This document shows, in pieces, positions 1 through 8,561 of a stretch of DNA of 12,314 nt; within the stretch, counting starts at the first letter, position 1, and the number at the start of each line of letters is the position of its first letter. This DNA comes from Bacteroidota bacterium (GTDB taxonomy: Bacteria; Bacteroidota; Bacteroidia; JACCXN01). The notes beneath the pieces are model-generated. The model had not been told where the DNA came from, ran no database searches, and saw nothing but the letters and a program-made list of their open reading frames with translations. The position numbers and the translations under genes are program-made. Where the stretch lies: positions 1 to 12,314 of the forward strand of contig CANHPJ010000021.1 of assembly GCA_947462515.1 (NCBI GenBank), read 5' to 3'.

Positions 1-2340
1 AAAATACTCCAAGATGGATAATCCTTCCTTAAAATTCGAAAGAATTGGATTTTCAATGATTTCTCCTCCTGAAGCACCAGATTTTTGCGGTTTAGCCATC
101 AATCCCCTCATACCTGTCAACTGACGAATTTGCTCTTTTGATCCCCTTGCTCCGGAATCAAACATCATATAAATTGGATTAAAACCTTGGTTATCATTTT
201 TAAGCTGATCCATTAATTTTTGAGTCAGCCTGTTATTAGTATGAGTCCAGGTATCAATAATTTGGTTATAACGCTCATTATTGGTAATTAATCCCATGTT
301 ATAGTTATTGGTTATTTCTTCTACTTGAATAGAAGCATCACCAATCATTTGTTCCTTTTCTTCTGGGATAATTAAGTCACCTAAATTGAACGAAAGACCT
401 CCTTTAAATGCCATTTGGAATCCTAAGTCTTTAATGTCGTCCAAAAACTTTGCAGTTCTAGATATGCCATTTTTCTTTAAGATTAATCCAATAATGTCTC
501 TCAATGATTTTTTGGTTAGAATTTCATTGATATAACCTGATTCTTCTGGTACTACCTGATTAAATATAACTCTACCAACTGTAGTTTCAATCATAGATGT
601 ACTTGAAACACCATCAATTTTTTGAGTTATTTTAACTTTAATCCAAGCATGTAAATCAACTCTTTCTTCGTTATATGCTATGATTACTTCTTCAGGAGAA
701 TAAAACCTAAGACCTTCACCTTTAACGGTGATTTTGTCATCTGTTTTTCTACTCTTTGAAATATAATATAACCCAAGTACCATGTCTTGAGATGGTACTG
801 TTATAGGCGCTCCATTAGCTGGATTCAAAATATTATGAGCAGCTAACATAAGTACTTGTGCTTCCAAAACAGCTGCGTTACCTAGTGGTACGTGAACTGC
901 CATTTGATCACCATCAAAATCGGCATTGAATGCCGTACATACCAATGGATGTAATTGAATAGCTTTTCCTTCTATTAATTTAGGTTGAAAAGATTGTATA
1001 CCTAATCTGTGAAGTGTTGGGGCTCTGTTCAATAATACAGGATGTCCTTTCAAAACATTCTCCAAAATATCCCATACAATAGGATCTTTTCTGTCAACAA
1101 TTTTCTTTGCAGATTTTACCGTTTTAACAATACCTCTTTCTATCATTTTACGAATGATAAACGGCTTGAATAACTCAGCTGCCATTCCTTTTGGCAATCC
1201 GCACTCATGCATTTTTAAACTTGGTCCAACAACAATTACAGAACGAGCAGAATAATCTACCCTTTTACCAAGTAAATTTTGACGGAAACGACCTTGTTTT
1301 CCTTTTAAACTGTCTGATAGAGATTTAAGAGCTCTATTAGATTCTGTTTTAACTGCATTAGATTTTCTGGAGTTATCAAACAAGGAGTCAACAGCTTCTT
1401 GAAGCATACGTTTTTCATTACGCAAGATTACTTCAGGAGCTTTTATCTCTATTAATCTTTTTAAACGATTATTTCTGATAATAACTCTTCTGTACAAATC
1501 ATTTAAATCCGAAGTAGCAAATCTACCTCCATCCAATGGAACCAAAGGACGTAATTCTGGTGGTATAACAGGAACAACCTTTACAACCATCCATTCCGGA
1601 CGATTTTCAATTCTTCCTTCTTTGGCTCTGAAAGCTTCAACTACTTGAAGTCTTTTTAAAGCTTCCGTTTTTCTTTGTTGAGATGTTTCAGTATTGGCTT
1701 TATGTCTTAAATCATAAGACAAAGTATCCAAATCTATTCTAGATAGGAGCATGCTCAAAGCATCTGCACCCATTTTTGCAATAAACTTATTTGGATCTGA
1801 ATCATCTAAATGTTGATTATCTTTTGGAAGTGCATCTAAAATATCCAAATATTCATCTTCGGTTAAAAAATCAAGATAGTTAACTCCATCTTGTCCCTTA
1901 ACTCCGGCATTAATAACTACATATCTTTCGTAGTAGATAATTGCATCCAATTTTTTTGTAGGAAGTCCTAAAAGATATCCGATCTTATTTGGTAGAGATC
2001 TAAAATACCAAATATGAGCAACTGGAACAACAAGTTGAATATGTCCCATTCTCTCTCTTCTTACTTTTTTCTCAGTAACTTCTACTCCACATCTATCGCA
2101 AACTATACCTTTATATCTTATTCTCTTATACTTTCCACAGTGACATTCCCAATCTTTTACCGGACCAAAAATTCTTTCACAAAATAAACCATCTCTTTCA
2201 GGTTTATAGGTACGATAATTGATAGTTTCTGGTTTTAGAACCTCTCCGCTCGATCTCTCTAAAATAGATTCAGGAGAAGCCAGACTTATTGTAATTTTAG
2301 AGAAGTTACTTTTAACTTTTATATCTCGTTTAAGAGCCAT
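1..2340 (-). CDS. rpoC: RNA polymerase subunit beta' (partial, 3' end outside window)
   Basis: Catalytic beta' subunit of DNA-dependent RNA polymerase. The frame runs from ATG at 2338-2340 to the left edge with no stop, giving 780 codons against about 1400 in the family, so the gene is cut by the window rather than broken. The N-terminal zinc site is present (C66, C68, C81, C84, pattern CxC...CxxC). The lid/rudder region contains GKRVDYSARSV at 358-368. The catalytic loop NADFDGDQM is at 472-480, with Mg-binding D474, D476 and D478. The segment ARGSKEQIRQLTGMRGLMAKP lies near the visible end, and the sequence stops about where the bridge helix begins, so the trigger loop is not seen. The gene lies 90 bp after rpoB with a hairpin between them. 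No Shine-Dalgarno sequence precedes the ATG. Identification is certain from these motifs and the rpoB neighbour. Confidence 0.98.
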   Translation of the reverse strand, partial: MALKRDIKVKSNFSKITISLASPESILERSSGEVLKPETINYRTYKPERDGLFCERIFGPVKDWECHCGKYKRIRYKGIVCDRCGVEVTEKKVRRERMGHIQLVVPVAHIWYFRSLPNKIGYLLGLPTKKLDAIIYYERYVVINAGVKGQDGVNYLDFLTEDEYLDILDALPKDNQHLDDSDPNKFIAKMGADALSMLLSRIDLDTLSYDLRHKANTETSQQRKTEALKRLQVVEAFRAKEGRIENRPEWMVVKVVPVIPPELRPLVPLDGGRFATSDLNDLYRRVIIRNNRLKRLIEIKAPEVILRNEKRMLQEAVDSLFDNSRKSNAVKTESNRALKSLSDSLKGKQGRFRQNLLGKRVDYSARSVIVVGPSLKMHECGLPKGMAAELFKPFIIRKMIERGIVKTVKSAKKIVDRKDPIVWDILENVLKGHPVLLNRAPTLHRLGIQSFQPKLIEGKAIQLHPLVCTAFNADFDGDQMAVHVPLGNAAVLEAQVLMLAAHNILNPANGAPITVPSQDMVLGLYYISKSRKTDDKITVKGEGLRFYSPEEVIIAYNEERVDLHAWIKVKITQKIDGVSSTSMIETTVGRVIFNQVVPEESGYINEILTKKSLRDIIGLILKKNGISRTAKFLDDIKDLGFQMAFKGGLSFNLGDLIIPEEKEQMIGDASIQVEEITNNYNMGLITNNERYNQIIDTWTHTNNRLTQKLMDQLKNDNQGFNPIYMMFDSGARGSKEQIRQLTGMRGLMAKPQKSGASGGEIIENPILSNFKEGLSILEYF

Positions 2341-2376
2341 ATTGAGTCTTTATTGATTTGTAGATAATTTACTGGG

Positions 2377-2426
2377 CAAAAAACAAATAAAATAAGTCAC
2401 CAGGCTTTTTACCTGATGACTTATTT
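2377..2426 (-). terminator. Terminator-like hairpin between rpoB and rpoC
   Basis: Arms at 2412-2426 and 2390-2404 form a 15-bp stem in the minus-strand transcript. Fourteen pairs are Watson-Crick and one is a U.G wobble, so the stem is continuous in RNA of this sense. The loop is 7 nt (2405-2411). A U-rich tail follows (TATTTGTTTTTTG), including T6 at 2378-2383. The stem begins four bases past the rpoB stop. It has the shape of an intrinsic terminator, but rpoC must still be transcribed, so partial termination, an RNase III site or a 3'-end stabiliser are all possible. Structure is seen; function is inferred. Confidence 0.7.
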
Positions 2427-2430
2427 AGTA

Positions 2431-5400
2431 TTAATTATCAAGAGTAACGTCCAAGCAGAGACCTCTTAACTCATGCAATAACACATTAAAGGACTCCGGA
2501 ATACCTGGTGTAGGCATGTTCTCACCTTTAACGATTGCTTCATAAGCTTTGGCTCTTCCAATAACATCATCCGATTTAATTGTTAACATTTCTTGTAGAA
2601 TATTTGCAGCTCCAAATGCTTCGATAGCCCATACCTCCATCTCACCAAAACGTTGACCTCCAAATTGTGCTTTACCACCAAGAGGCTGTTGAGTAATGAG
2701 TGAATAAGGTCCGATCGAACGGGCATGCATTTTATCATCAATCATGTGACCCAATTTAAGCATGTAGATAATACCAACTGTAGCAGGCTGATCAAATTTT
2801 TGACCTGTACCGCCATCATATAGGAAGGTTCTTCCATATCTTGGTAATCCTGCTTTGTCAGTGTAATGATTGATATCATCTAAACTAGCACCATCGAAAA
2901 TAGGCGTTGAAAATTTCAGTCCTAATTTTTCACCTGCCCAAGCAAGTATGGTTTCGTAAATTTGACCAATATTCATCCTTGAAGGTACACCCAATGGATT
3001 AAGTACGATATCAACAGGAGTTCCGTCTTCTAAGAAAGGCATATCTTCGTCTCTAACAATTTTAGCGACAATACCTTTGTTACCATGTCTTCCTGCCATC
3101 TTATCACCAACTTTTAACTTACGTTTTTTGGCGATATAAACTTTTGCCAATTTAACGATTCCAGCTGGTAGCTCATCACCAATAGTTAAAGCAAACTTCT
3201 TACGCTTGTAAATACCCAAAATATCATTTGTCTTGATATTATAGTTGTGTAACAAAGTTCTAATATAATCATTAGTGTCTTTGTCAGTAGTCCATTTTGT
3301 TGGGTTTATATTCGCGTAGTCAATAACTTGTAAGGTTTTAACTGTAAATTTAGAGCCCTTAGGTACAATGGTTTCTTTAAAATTATTTGAAACCCCTTGA
3401 GAAGTCTTACCATTTACTAATGTAAATAGTTTGGTAACAAGTTTTTCCTTCAGATCAGCCAATTCATGTCTATATTCTTCTTCAACTTTAGCAAGAACAG
3501 TTTTTTCTTCTACTTTAGATTTTTTATCTTTTATGATACGAGAAAACAACTTCTTGTTAATTACAACACCTTGCAAAGAAGGAGGAGCTTTCATTGAAGC
3601 ATCTTTAACATCTCCAGCTTTATCACCAAATATTGCTCTTAACAATTTTTCTTCAGGAGAAGGATCTGTTTCACCTTTTGGAGTGATTTTTCCAATTAAA
3701 ATATCCCCTTCCTTAACATCAGCTCCGATTCGGATTAAGCCATTCTCATCTAAGTCTTTGGTAGCCTCTTCACTTACGTTCGGAATATCAGATGTTAATT
3801 CTTCTAATCCTAATTTAGTGTCACGAACCTCCAGGCTATACTCGTCAATATGGATAGAAGTAAAAATATCTTCCCTAACAACTCGTTCAGAAATAACGAT
3901 TGCATCCTCAAAGTTATAACCTTTCCATGGCATGAATGCCACTTTTAAGTTACGTCCTAATGCAAGTTCTCCATTTTGTGTTGCATAACCTTCGCATAAT
4001 ACTTGACCAGTTTTAACCTTTTGTCCTTTGGAAACAATAGGTTTCAAATTAATACAAGTACTTTGATTTGTTTTTCTAAATTTTGTTAATTTATATCGTT
4101 TGATATCATCATCGAAACTAACTAATCGATCCTGATCAGTTCTATTGTATCTAATTACAATTTCTCTAGCATCAACATAATCAACTACTCCATCTCCCTC
4201 GGCATTTATTAATACTCTTGAATCCCTTGCAATTAAACCTTCTAAACCAGTACCAACGATTGGGGCTTCTGGTCTAAGTAAAGGAACGGCTTGACGTTGC
4301 ATGTTTGATCCCATCAAAGCCCTGTTGGCATCATCATGTTCCAAGAAAGGAATGATAGAAGCAGCAATAGAAGCAATTTGATTTGGTGCCACGTCCATCA
4401 AATCGATTTTCTCTGGCTCAACAACAGGGAAATCACCTTGAAAACGAGCTTTAACTCTTGCAACCTCAAATTCTCCTTTTTCATTTACAGCAGCATTTGC
4501 TTGTGCAATGATTTTAGCCTCTTCTTCTTCCGCACTTAAATAAATAACTGGCTTATCAATTTCTACTTTACCATTACTAACTGTACGGTAAGGAGTTTCA
4601 ATAAATCCAAGCTTATTTACTTTAGCATAAACACACAAAGAAGAAATTAAACCAATATTAGGTCCCTCTGGGGTTTCAATCGTACACAATCTACCATAAT
4701 GAGTATAATGAACGTCACGTACCTCAAAACCAGCTCTTTCTCTAGATAAACCACCTGGCCCTAGTGCCGATAACCTTCTCTTATGAGTAATTTCAGCCAA
4801 TGGATTAGTTTGATCCATGAACTGAGATAATTGATTGGTACCAAAAAAAGAATTTATAACAGATGATAAAGTTTTGGCATTGATTAGATCAGCAGGAGTA
4901 AAAACTTCATTATCACGAACATTCATTCTTTCTCTTATTGTTCTGGCCATTCTTGCCAAACCAACACCAAATTGAGAGTATAATTGTTCACCAACCGTTC
5001 TAACACGTCTATTACTTAAGTGATCAATATCATCAACATCAGCCTTTGAATTAATCAGTTCAATTAAATATCTAATTATAGATATTATATCTTCTTTAGT
5101 TAAAACACGATTTTCATCCTCTGTATGAACGTATAATTTTTTATTAATTCTATATCGTCCTACTTCTCCTAAATCATATCTTTTATCAGAGAAAAATAAT
5201 TTATCAATAATTCCTCTTGCGGTTTCCTCATCAGGTGGTTCAGCATTTCTTAACTGACGATAAATGTGCTCGACAGCTTCTTTTTCTGAATTGGAAGTAT
5301 CTTTTTGAAGTGTATTATAGATAATAGAATAATCAGAGGTATTAGAATCCTCTTTATGAAGTATAATTGTTTTAACCCCAGAATCAACGATTAAATCGAT

Positions 5401-6243
5401 ATGATGATCTTCAATTATAGTTTCTCTATCTATAATAACTTCATTTCTTTCTATGGAAACAACTTCGCCTGTATCCTCATCAACAAAATCTTCTATCCAG
5501 GTTTTTAAAACCCTAGCAGCTAATTTTCTAGCTACATATTTTTTAAGACCAGTTTTTGAAACCTTAATTTCATCGGCTAATCCAAAAATGGAAAGAATAT
5601 CTTTATCGCTTTCATAACCTATAGCACGAAGCAATGTAGTAACAGGTAATTTTTTCTTTCTATCAATATAAGCATACATGACATTATTAATGTCTGTAGC
5701 AAATTCTATCCAACTACCTTTAAAAGGAATAACTCTAGCAGAATATAGTTTTGTACCATTTGCATGCCAAGTTTGTCCAAAGAATACACCAGGTGAACGA
5801 TGAAGTTGAGATACAATTACTCTTTCTGCACCATTGATAACAAAAGTACCTTTTGGTGTCATATAAGGTATTGTGCCTAAATAAACATCTTGAACAATAG
5901 TTTCAAAATCTTCATGCTCGGGATCAGTACAATACAATTTTAATTTCGCTTTTAAAGGAACGCTATAAGTTAGCCCTCTCTCTAAACACTCATCAAGTGA
6001 ATAACGCGGTGGGTCAATGAAGTAATCCAAAAACTCAAGTACAAAATTATTTCTTGCATCTGTAATTGGGAAATTCTCAGCAAACACCTTGTATAAACCT
6101 TCGTTCTTACGATCTTCAGAAGTCGTTTCAAGCTGAAAAAAATCTTGAAAAGACCTTATTTGAATATCCAAAAAATCAGGATACTCAATCTGACTTTTTG
6201 TGGAAGCAAAGTTGATACGTTGATTATTTTTAATTTGTTCCAA
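2431..6243 (-). CDS. rpoB: RNA polymerase subunit beta
   Basis: Beta subunit of RNA polymerase, 1270 residues, within the usual range for Bacteroidota. The rifampicin-binding segment is at about 470-492, with D477, H487 and S492 aligning to E. coli D516, H526 and S531. All three are the sensitive-type residues. GYNFEDA has E779-D780 (E. coli E813-D814). GDKMAGRHGNKG at 1046-1057 carries the active-site lysines K1048 and K1056. The C-terminal block around GGQRFGEMEVWAIEAFGA is intact and anchors beta'. The start is TTG at 6241-6243: an in-frame TAA lies five codons upstream, no ATG lies between, and the next methionine is far inside the conserved N-terminal region. The gene follows rplL by 98 bp that include a perfect hairpin, and precedes rpoC. 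No frameshift or missing motif is seen. Confidence 0.98.
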   Translation of the reverse strand: MEQIKNNQRINFASTKSQIEYPDFLDIQIRSFQDFFQLETTSEDRKNEGLYKVFAENFPITDARNNFVLEFLDYFIDPPRYSLDECLERGLTYSVPLKAKLKLYCTDPEHEDFETIVQDVYLGTIPYMTPKGTFVINGAERVIVSQLHRSPGVFFGQTWHANGTKLYSARVIPFKGSWIEFATDINNVMYAYIDRKKKLPVTTLLRAIGYESDKDILSIFGLADEIKVSKTGLKKYVARKLAARVLKTWIEDFVDEDTGEVVSIERNEVIIDRETIIEDHHIDLIVDSGVKTIILHKEDSNTSDYSIIYNTLQKDTSNSEKEAVEHIYRQLRNAEPPDEETARGIIDKLFFSDKRYDLGEVGRYRINKKLYVHTEDENRVLTKEDIISIIRYLIELINSKADVDDIDHLSNRRVRTVGEQLYSQFGVGLARMARTIRERMNVRDNEVFTPADLINAKTLSSVINSFFGTNQLSQFMDQTNPLAEITHKRRLSALGPGGLSRERAGFEVRDVHYTHYGRLCTIETPEGPNIGLISSLCVYAKVNKLGFIETPYRTVSNGKVEIDKPVIYLSAEEEEAKIIAQANAAVNEKGEFEVARVKARFQGDFPVVEPEKIDLMDVAPNQIASIAASIIPFLEHDDANRALMGSNMQRQAVPLLRPEAPIVGTGLEGLIARDSRVLINAEGDGVVDYVDAREIVIRYNRTDQDRLVSFDDDIKRYKLTKFRKTNQSTCINLKPIVSKGQKVKTGQVLCEGYATQNGELALGRNLKVAFMPWKGYNFEDAIVISERVVREDIFTSIHIDEYSLEVRDTKLGLEELTSDIPNVSEEATKDLDENGLIRIGADVKEGDILIGKITPKGETDPSPEEKLLRAIFGDKAGDVKDASMKAPPSLQGVVINKKLFSRIIKDKKSKVEEKTVLAKVEEEYRHELADLKEKLVTKLFTLVNGKTSQGVSNNFKETIVPKGSKFTVKTLQVIDYANINPTKWTTDKDTNDYIRTLLHNYNIKTNDILGIYKRKKFALTIGDELPAGIVKLAKVYIAKKRKLKVGDKMAGRHGNKGIVAKIVRDEDMPFLEDGTPVDIVLNPLGVPSRMNIGQIYETILAWAGEKLGLKFSTPIFDGASLDDINHYTDKAGLPRYGRTFLYDGGTGQKFDQPATVGIIYMLKLGHMIDDKMHARSIGPYSLITQQPLGGKAQFGGQRFGEMEVWAIEAFGAANILQEMLTIKSDDVIGRAKAYEAIVKGENMPTPGIPESFNVLLHELRGLCLDVTLDN

Positions 6244-6283
6244 AGGATTTGAGTTTTAGATAAATTATACTTATATATACGAC

Positions 6284-6319
6284 AAAATGGTTTAGACCTC
6301 ATAATATGAGGTCTAAACC
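6284..6319 (-). terminator. Perfect hairpin in the rplL-rpoB junction, possible attenuator
   Basis: A 14-bp perfect inverted repeat (arms 6306-6319 and 6289-6302) encloses a 3-nt loop (6303-6305). On the minus strand a short U tract follows (ATTTTG, T4 at 6284-6287). It lies 22 bp after the rplL stop and about 45 bp before the rpoB start. In E. coli the same junction holds an attenuator and an RNase III site that reduce rpoBC relative to the ribosomal protein genes, and a similar role is inferred here. The U tract is short, so termination is probably partial, or the element is a processing site. Confidence 0.65.
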
Positions 6320-6341
6320 TAATTTATTGATTTAAAATAAA

Positions 6342-6722
6342 TTATTTAATCTCCACTTCAGCACCAGCCTCAGTTAACTGAGCTTTTAAAGATTCAGCTT
6401 CTTCTTTAGAAACTCCTTCTTTTAATGGTTTTGGAGCACCATCAACTAAATCTTTAGCTTCTTTAAGACCAAGTCCTGTTAAGTCTTTAACTAATTTAAC
6501 AACAGCTAATTTAGCTTGACCACCTGATTTTAAGATAACATCAAAAGATGTTTTCTCAGCAGCAGCAGGAGCTGCATCACCACCAGCAGGACCACCAGCA
6601 ACAGCAACAGCTGCAACTGCAGGCTCAATACCATACTCGTCTTTTAAAATTTGAGCTAATTCGTTTACTTCTTTAACTGTTAAATTTACTAACTGATCAG
6701 CAAAAGCTTTTAAATCTGCCAT
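6342..6722 (-). CDS. rplL: 50S ribosomal protein L7/L12
   Basis: Flexible stalk protein of the large subunit. Dimers bind the L10 tail and recruit EF-Tu, EF-G, IF2 and RF3 to the ribosome. The 126-residue product has the family's three parts: an N-terminal dimerisation helix pair (about 1-33), an Ala/Gly-rich hinge (about 35-57), and the globular C-terminal domain (about 58-126). The C-terminal domain contains VKLVKDLTGLGLKEAK and a G-x-PK-x-(L/I)KEG-type segment, the factor-binding face. The ATG at 6720-6722 is the natural start. The gene follows rplJ by 67 bp of AT-rich DNA in which I see no strong structure. It ends 22 bp before the rplL-rpoB hairpin, so its message may accumulate above rpoB, consistent with L7/L12 being needed in several copies per ribosome. 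Confidence 0.97.
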   Translation of the reverse strand: MADLKAFADQLVNLTVKEVNELAQILKDEYGIEPAVAAVAVAGGPAGGDAAPAAAEKTSFDVILKSGGQAKLAVVKLVKDLTGLGLKEAKDLVDGAPKPLKEGVSKEEAESLKAQLTEAGAEVEIK

Positions 6723-6789
6723 TTTATTATTTGTTTTTAATTGATTAATTACTAATTTAATTTATTTGGTAAGAGTGCGTACAAAGTTA

Positions 6790-7305
6790 TTATCTTTCTG
6801 ATAAAGTTTTAACAATTCCAGCCAATTTATTTTTACCTGATTGAAGGGCAGAAACAACATTGTTTGCAGGAGTTTGTAAAGCTAAAATAATATCAGCGAC
6901 AAGTTCATTTTTAGATTTAACAGTAATCAATGCATCTAATTGATTATCCCCTATGTAAGAGCATTCTTGAACATATGCTGCTTTCAACACAGGTTTAGGA
7001 CTTGTTTTGCGGAAATCTTTAATTAATTTCGCAGGTACATTTCCTGTCTCATGAAACATGATTGCTGTTGAACCCTTTAAAACTTCGAATAATTCAGAAT
7101 AGTCTCTACCTGTTTTAACCATAGCTTTTTCAAGCAAGGTATTTTTAACAGTATGCATAGAAACACCCTTATTAAAACATAATCTTCTAAGTTTGTTGGT
7201 GGTTTCAACATTTAAAGCTGAGATATCGGTTAAATAAAAATTAGGATTTTCATTTAACTTATCAGCTAAAATATCAATAATTTGATTTTTTTCTTCTTTT
7301 GTCAT
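6790..7305 (-). CDS. rplJ: 50S ribosomal protein L10
   Basis: Stalk base protein. Its N-terminal domain binds 23S rRNA next to L11, and its C-terminal helix carries the L7/L12 dimers. The product has 171 residues, typical length. Family features are VKNTLL at 53-58, followed by FEVLKGSTAIMF (about 73-84), the conserved core of the RNA-binding domain, and a helical Ala/Leu/Lys-rich C-terminus for L12 attachment. The ATG at 7303-7305 is supported by the usual short lead into the first helix (MTKEEKNQII). It lies 24 bp after rplA and 67 bp before rplL, so the four ribosomal protein genes look cotranscribed. In E. coli L10 represses its own message through a long leader; the 24-bp gap here is too short for that leader unless it lies within rplA. 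Confidence 0.96.
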   Translation of the reverse strand: MTKEEKNQIIDILADKLNENPNFYLTDISALNVETTNKLRRLCFNKGVSMHTVKNTLLEKAMVKTGRDYSELFEVLKGSTAIMFHETGNVPAKLIKDFRKTSPKPVLKAAYVQECSYIGDNQLDALITVKSKNELVADIILALQTPANNVVSALQSGKNKLAGIVKTLSER

Positions 7306-7329
7306 TGTTTGGAGTTTTTAGCCAATAAA

Positions 7330-8025
7330 TTATGCAACTACTGACTTCGTGTCTATCTGAATACCTGGACTCATTGTACTGGAAAGATATATACTTTTAA
7401 CATAAGTACCTTTTGCAGCGGAAGGTTTTAATTTAACCAAAGTTTGAATAAGTTCTTTCGCATTTTCAGCAATTTTATCTGAATCAAAAGATACTTTACC
7501 CACAGATGAATGAATAATACCATATTTATCAACTTTAAAGTCGATTTTACCAGCTTTTACTTCAGTTACTGCTTTACCAACTTCCATTGTAACAGTACCA
7601 GTTTTTGGATTAGGCATTAAACCTCTTGGTCCCAAAATTTTTCCTAATGCACCAACTTTTCCCATTACACTTGGAGTAGTGATGATAACATCTATATCAG
7701 TCCAACCTGATTTTATTTTCTCAATATAATCATCTAAACCTACATGATCAGCACCGGCTTCTTTAGCTTCAGCTTCTTTATCAGGAGTACACAATACCAG
7801 AACTTTAACCGTTTTACCTGTACCATGAGGAAGAGTTACAACACCACGTACCATTTGATTAGCCTTTCTTGGATCCACACCTAATCTAACTGCGATATCT
7901 ACAGAAGCATCGAATTTAGAGGTAGAAACATCTTTCACAAGAGATGTTGCATCATTTAAAGAATAGGACTTGTCCTTATCGAATTTTGATTGAACAAGTT
8001 TTTGATTTTTAGTTAACTTAGCCAT
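7330..8025 (-). CDS. rplA: 50S ribosomal protein L1
   Basis: L1 stalk protein, which binds 23S rRNA helices 76-78 and helps release deacylated tRNA from the E site. The product has 231 residues, standard bacterial length. The two-domain fold is recognisable: domain I from both termini, with a middle domain II carrying the L1 signature GPRGLMPNPKTGTV at about 132-145. The N-terminal region has the conserved VDIAVRLGVDPRKANQMVRG segment (about 42-61), and near the C-terminus there is a G-x-Y-x-(K/R)-x-(I/V)-x-(L/I)-SSTMSPG block. The ATG at 8023-8025 follows rplK by only 13 bp, so the two are translationally close, as in most bacteria where L1 controls the rplK-rplA message. Confidence 0.97.
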   Translation of the reverse strand: MAKLTKNQKLVQSKFDKDKSYSLNDATSLVKDVSTSKFDASVDIAVRLGVDPRKANQMVRGVVTLPHGTGKTVKVLVLCTPDKEAEAKEAGADHVGLDDYIEKIKSGWTDIDVIITTPSVMGKVGALGKILGPRGLMPNPKTGTVTMEVGKAVTEVKAGKIDFKVDKYGIIHSSVGKVSFDSDKIAENAKELIQTLVKLKPSAAKGTYVKSIYLSSTMSPGIQIDTKSVVA

Positions 8026-8038
8026 TTACTTTAAATAA

Positions 8039-8482
8039 TTAATTGTTAAACGGAGCTTGACCTGTTAGGGTTACACCCATGCTTCTTGCAGTACCTGCAA
8101 CCATTTTCATAGCAGACTCAGGAGTAAAGCAATTTAAATCAGACATTTTAACATCTGCTATTTCCCTAACTTGTTCCCAAGATATGGAAGCTACTTTCTT
8201 ACGATTCGGCTCAGGTGAGCCTGACTTAAGTTTTGTCGCTTCAAGAATTTGCACCGCTACTGGTGGTTGCTTAATGATAAACTCAAATGATTTATCAACA
8301 TAAACAGTAATAATAACAGGTAAAATTTTACCAGCTTTTTCTTGAGTCCTAGCATTGAACTGCTTACAGAACTCCATAATGTTTACACCCTTAGCACCTA
8401 AGGCAGGTCCAATTGGAGGAGCAGGATTTGCAGCACCACCTTTTACCTGTAATTTAATTATTGCACCTATTTCTTTTGCCAT
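8039..8482 (-). CDS. rplK: 50S ribosomal protein L11
   Basis: L11 binds the GTPase-associated centre of 23S rRNA and is needed for RelA-dependent stringent response and for thiostrepton binding in general. The product has 147 residues, close to the usual 141-147. The N-terminal domain carries the proline-rich stretch APPIGPALGAKGVNI (about 21-35), the thiostrepton-site prolines, followed by FCKQFNART. The C-terminal RNA-binding domain includes the KSGSPEPNRKKVASI and GTARSMGV segments. The ATG at 8480-8482 is the only sensible start. Upstream lie 79 bp separating it from nusG, with a weak long-range stem that could be an L1 control site (see separate entry). Confidence 0.97.
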   Translation of the reverse strand: MAKEIGAIIKLQVKGGAANPAPPIGPALGAKGVNIMEFCKQFNARTQEKAGKILPVIITVYVDKSFEFIIKQPPVAVQILEATKLKSGSPEPNRKKVASISWEQVREIADVKMSDLNCFTPESAMKMVAGTARSMGVTLTGQAPFNN

Positions 8483-8502
8483 TGTTACGTTTTAAATTAA
8501 TT

Positions 8503-8554
8503 GTTTTTAGCAAACTACTAATGGGAAGCTTTAGTCAATGTGAATACTAAAAAC
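8503..8554 (-). promoter_or_regulatory. Possible leader stem upstream of rplK
   Basis: In the nusG-rplK gap the minus-strand transcript contains an exact 8-bp complement (8547-8554 with 8503-8510) enclosing 36 nt, and a competing small hairpin (TTAGT with ACTAA) can form inside it. L1 is known to repress rplKA by binding a leader structure resembling its rRNA site in other bacteria. I cannot identify the L1 recognition motif here with certainty, so this is only a candidate. Confidence 0.25.
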
Positions 8555-8561
8555 CAGATTA

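Noticed and set aside
3431..3919. Plus-strand open frames inside rpoB, and similar ones in rplK, nusG and tuf
   Set aside because: They are antisense shadows of well-conserved genes, with Ser/Phe/Leu-rich composition and no recognisable family.
6244..6286. Promoter for rpoB (TTTG at 6283-6286 with a TATAATTT box)
   Set aside because: The spacing is about 15 nt instead of 19 and the box does not match TANNTTTG, so it is probably AT-rich noise.
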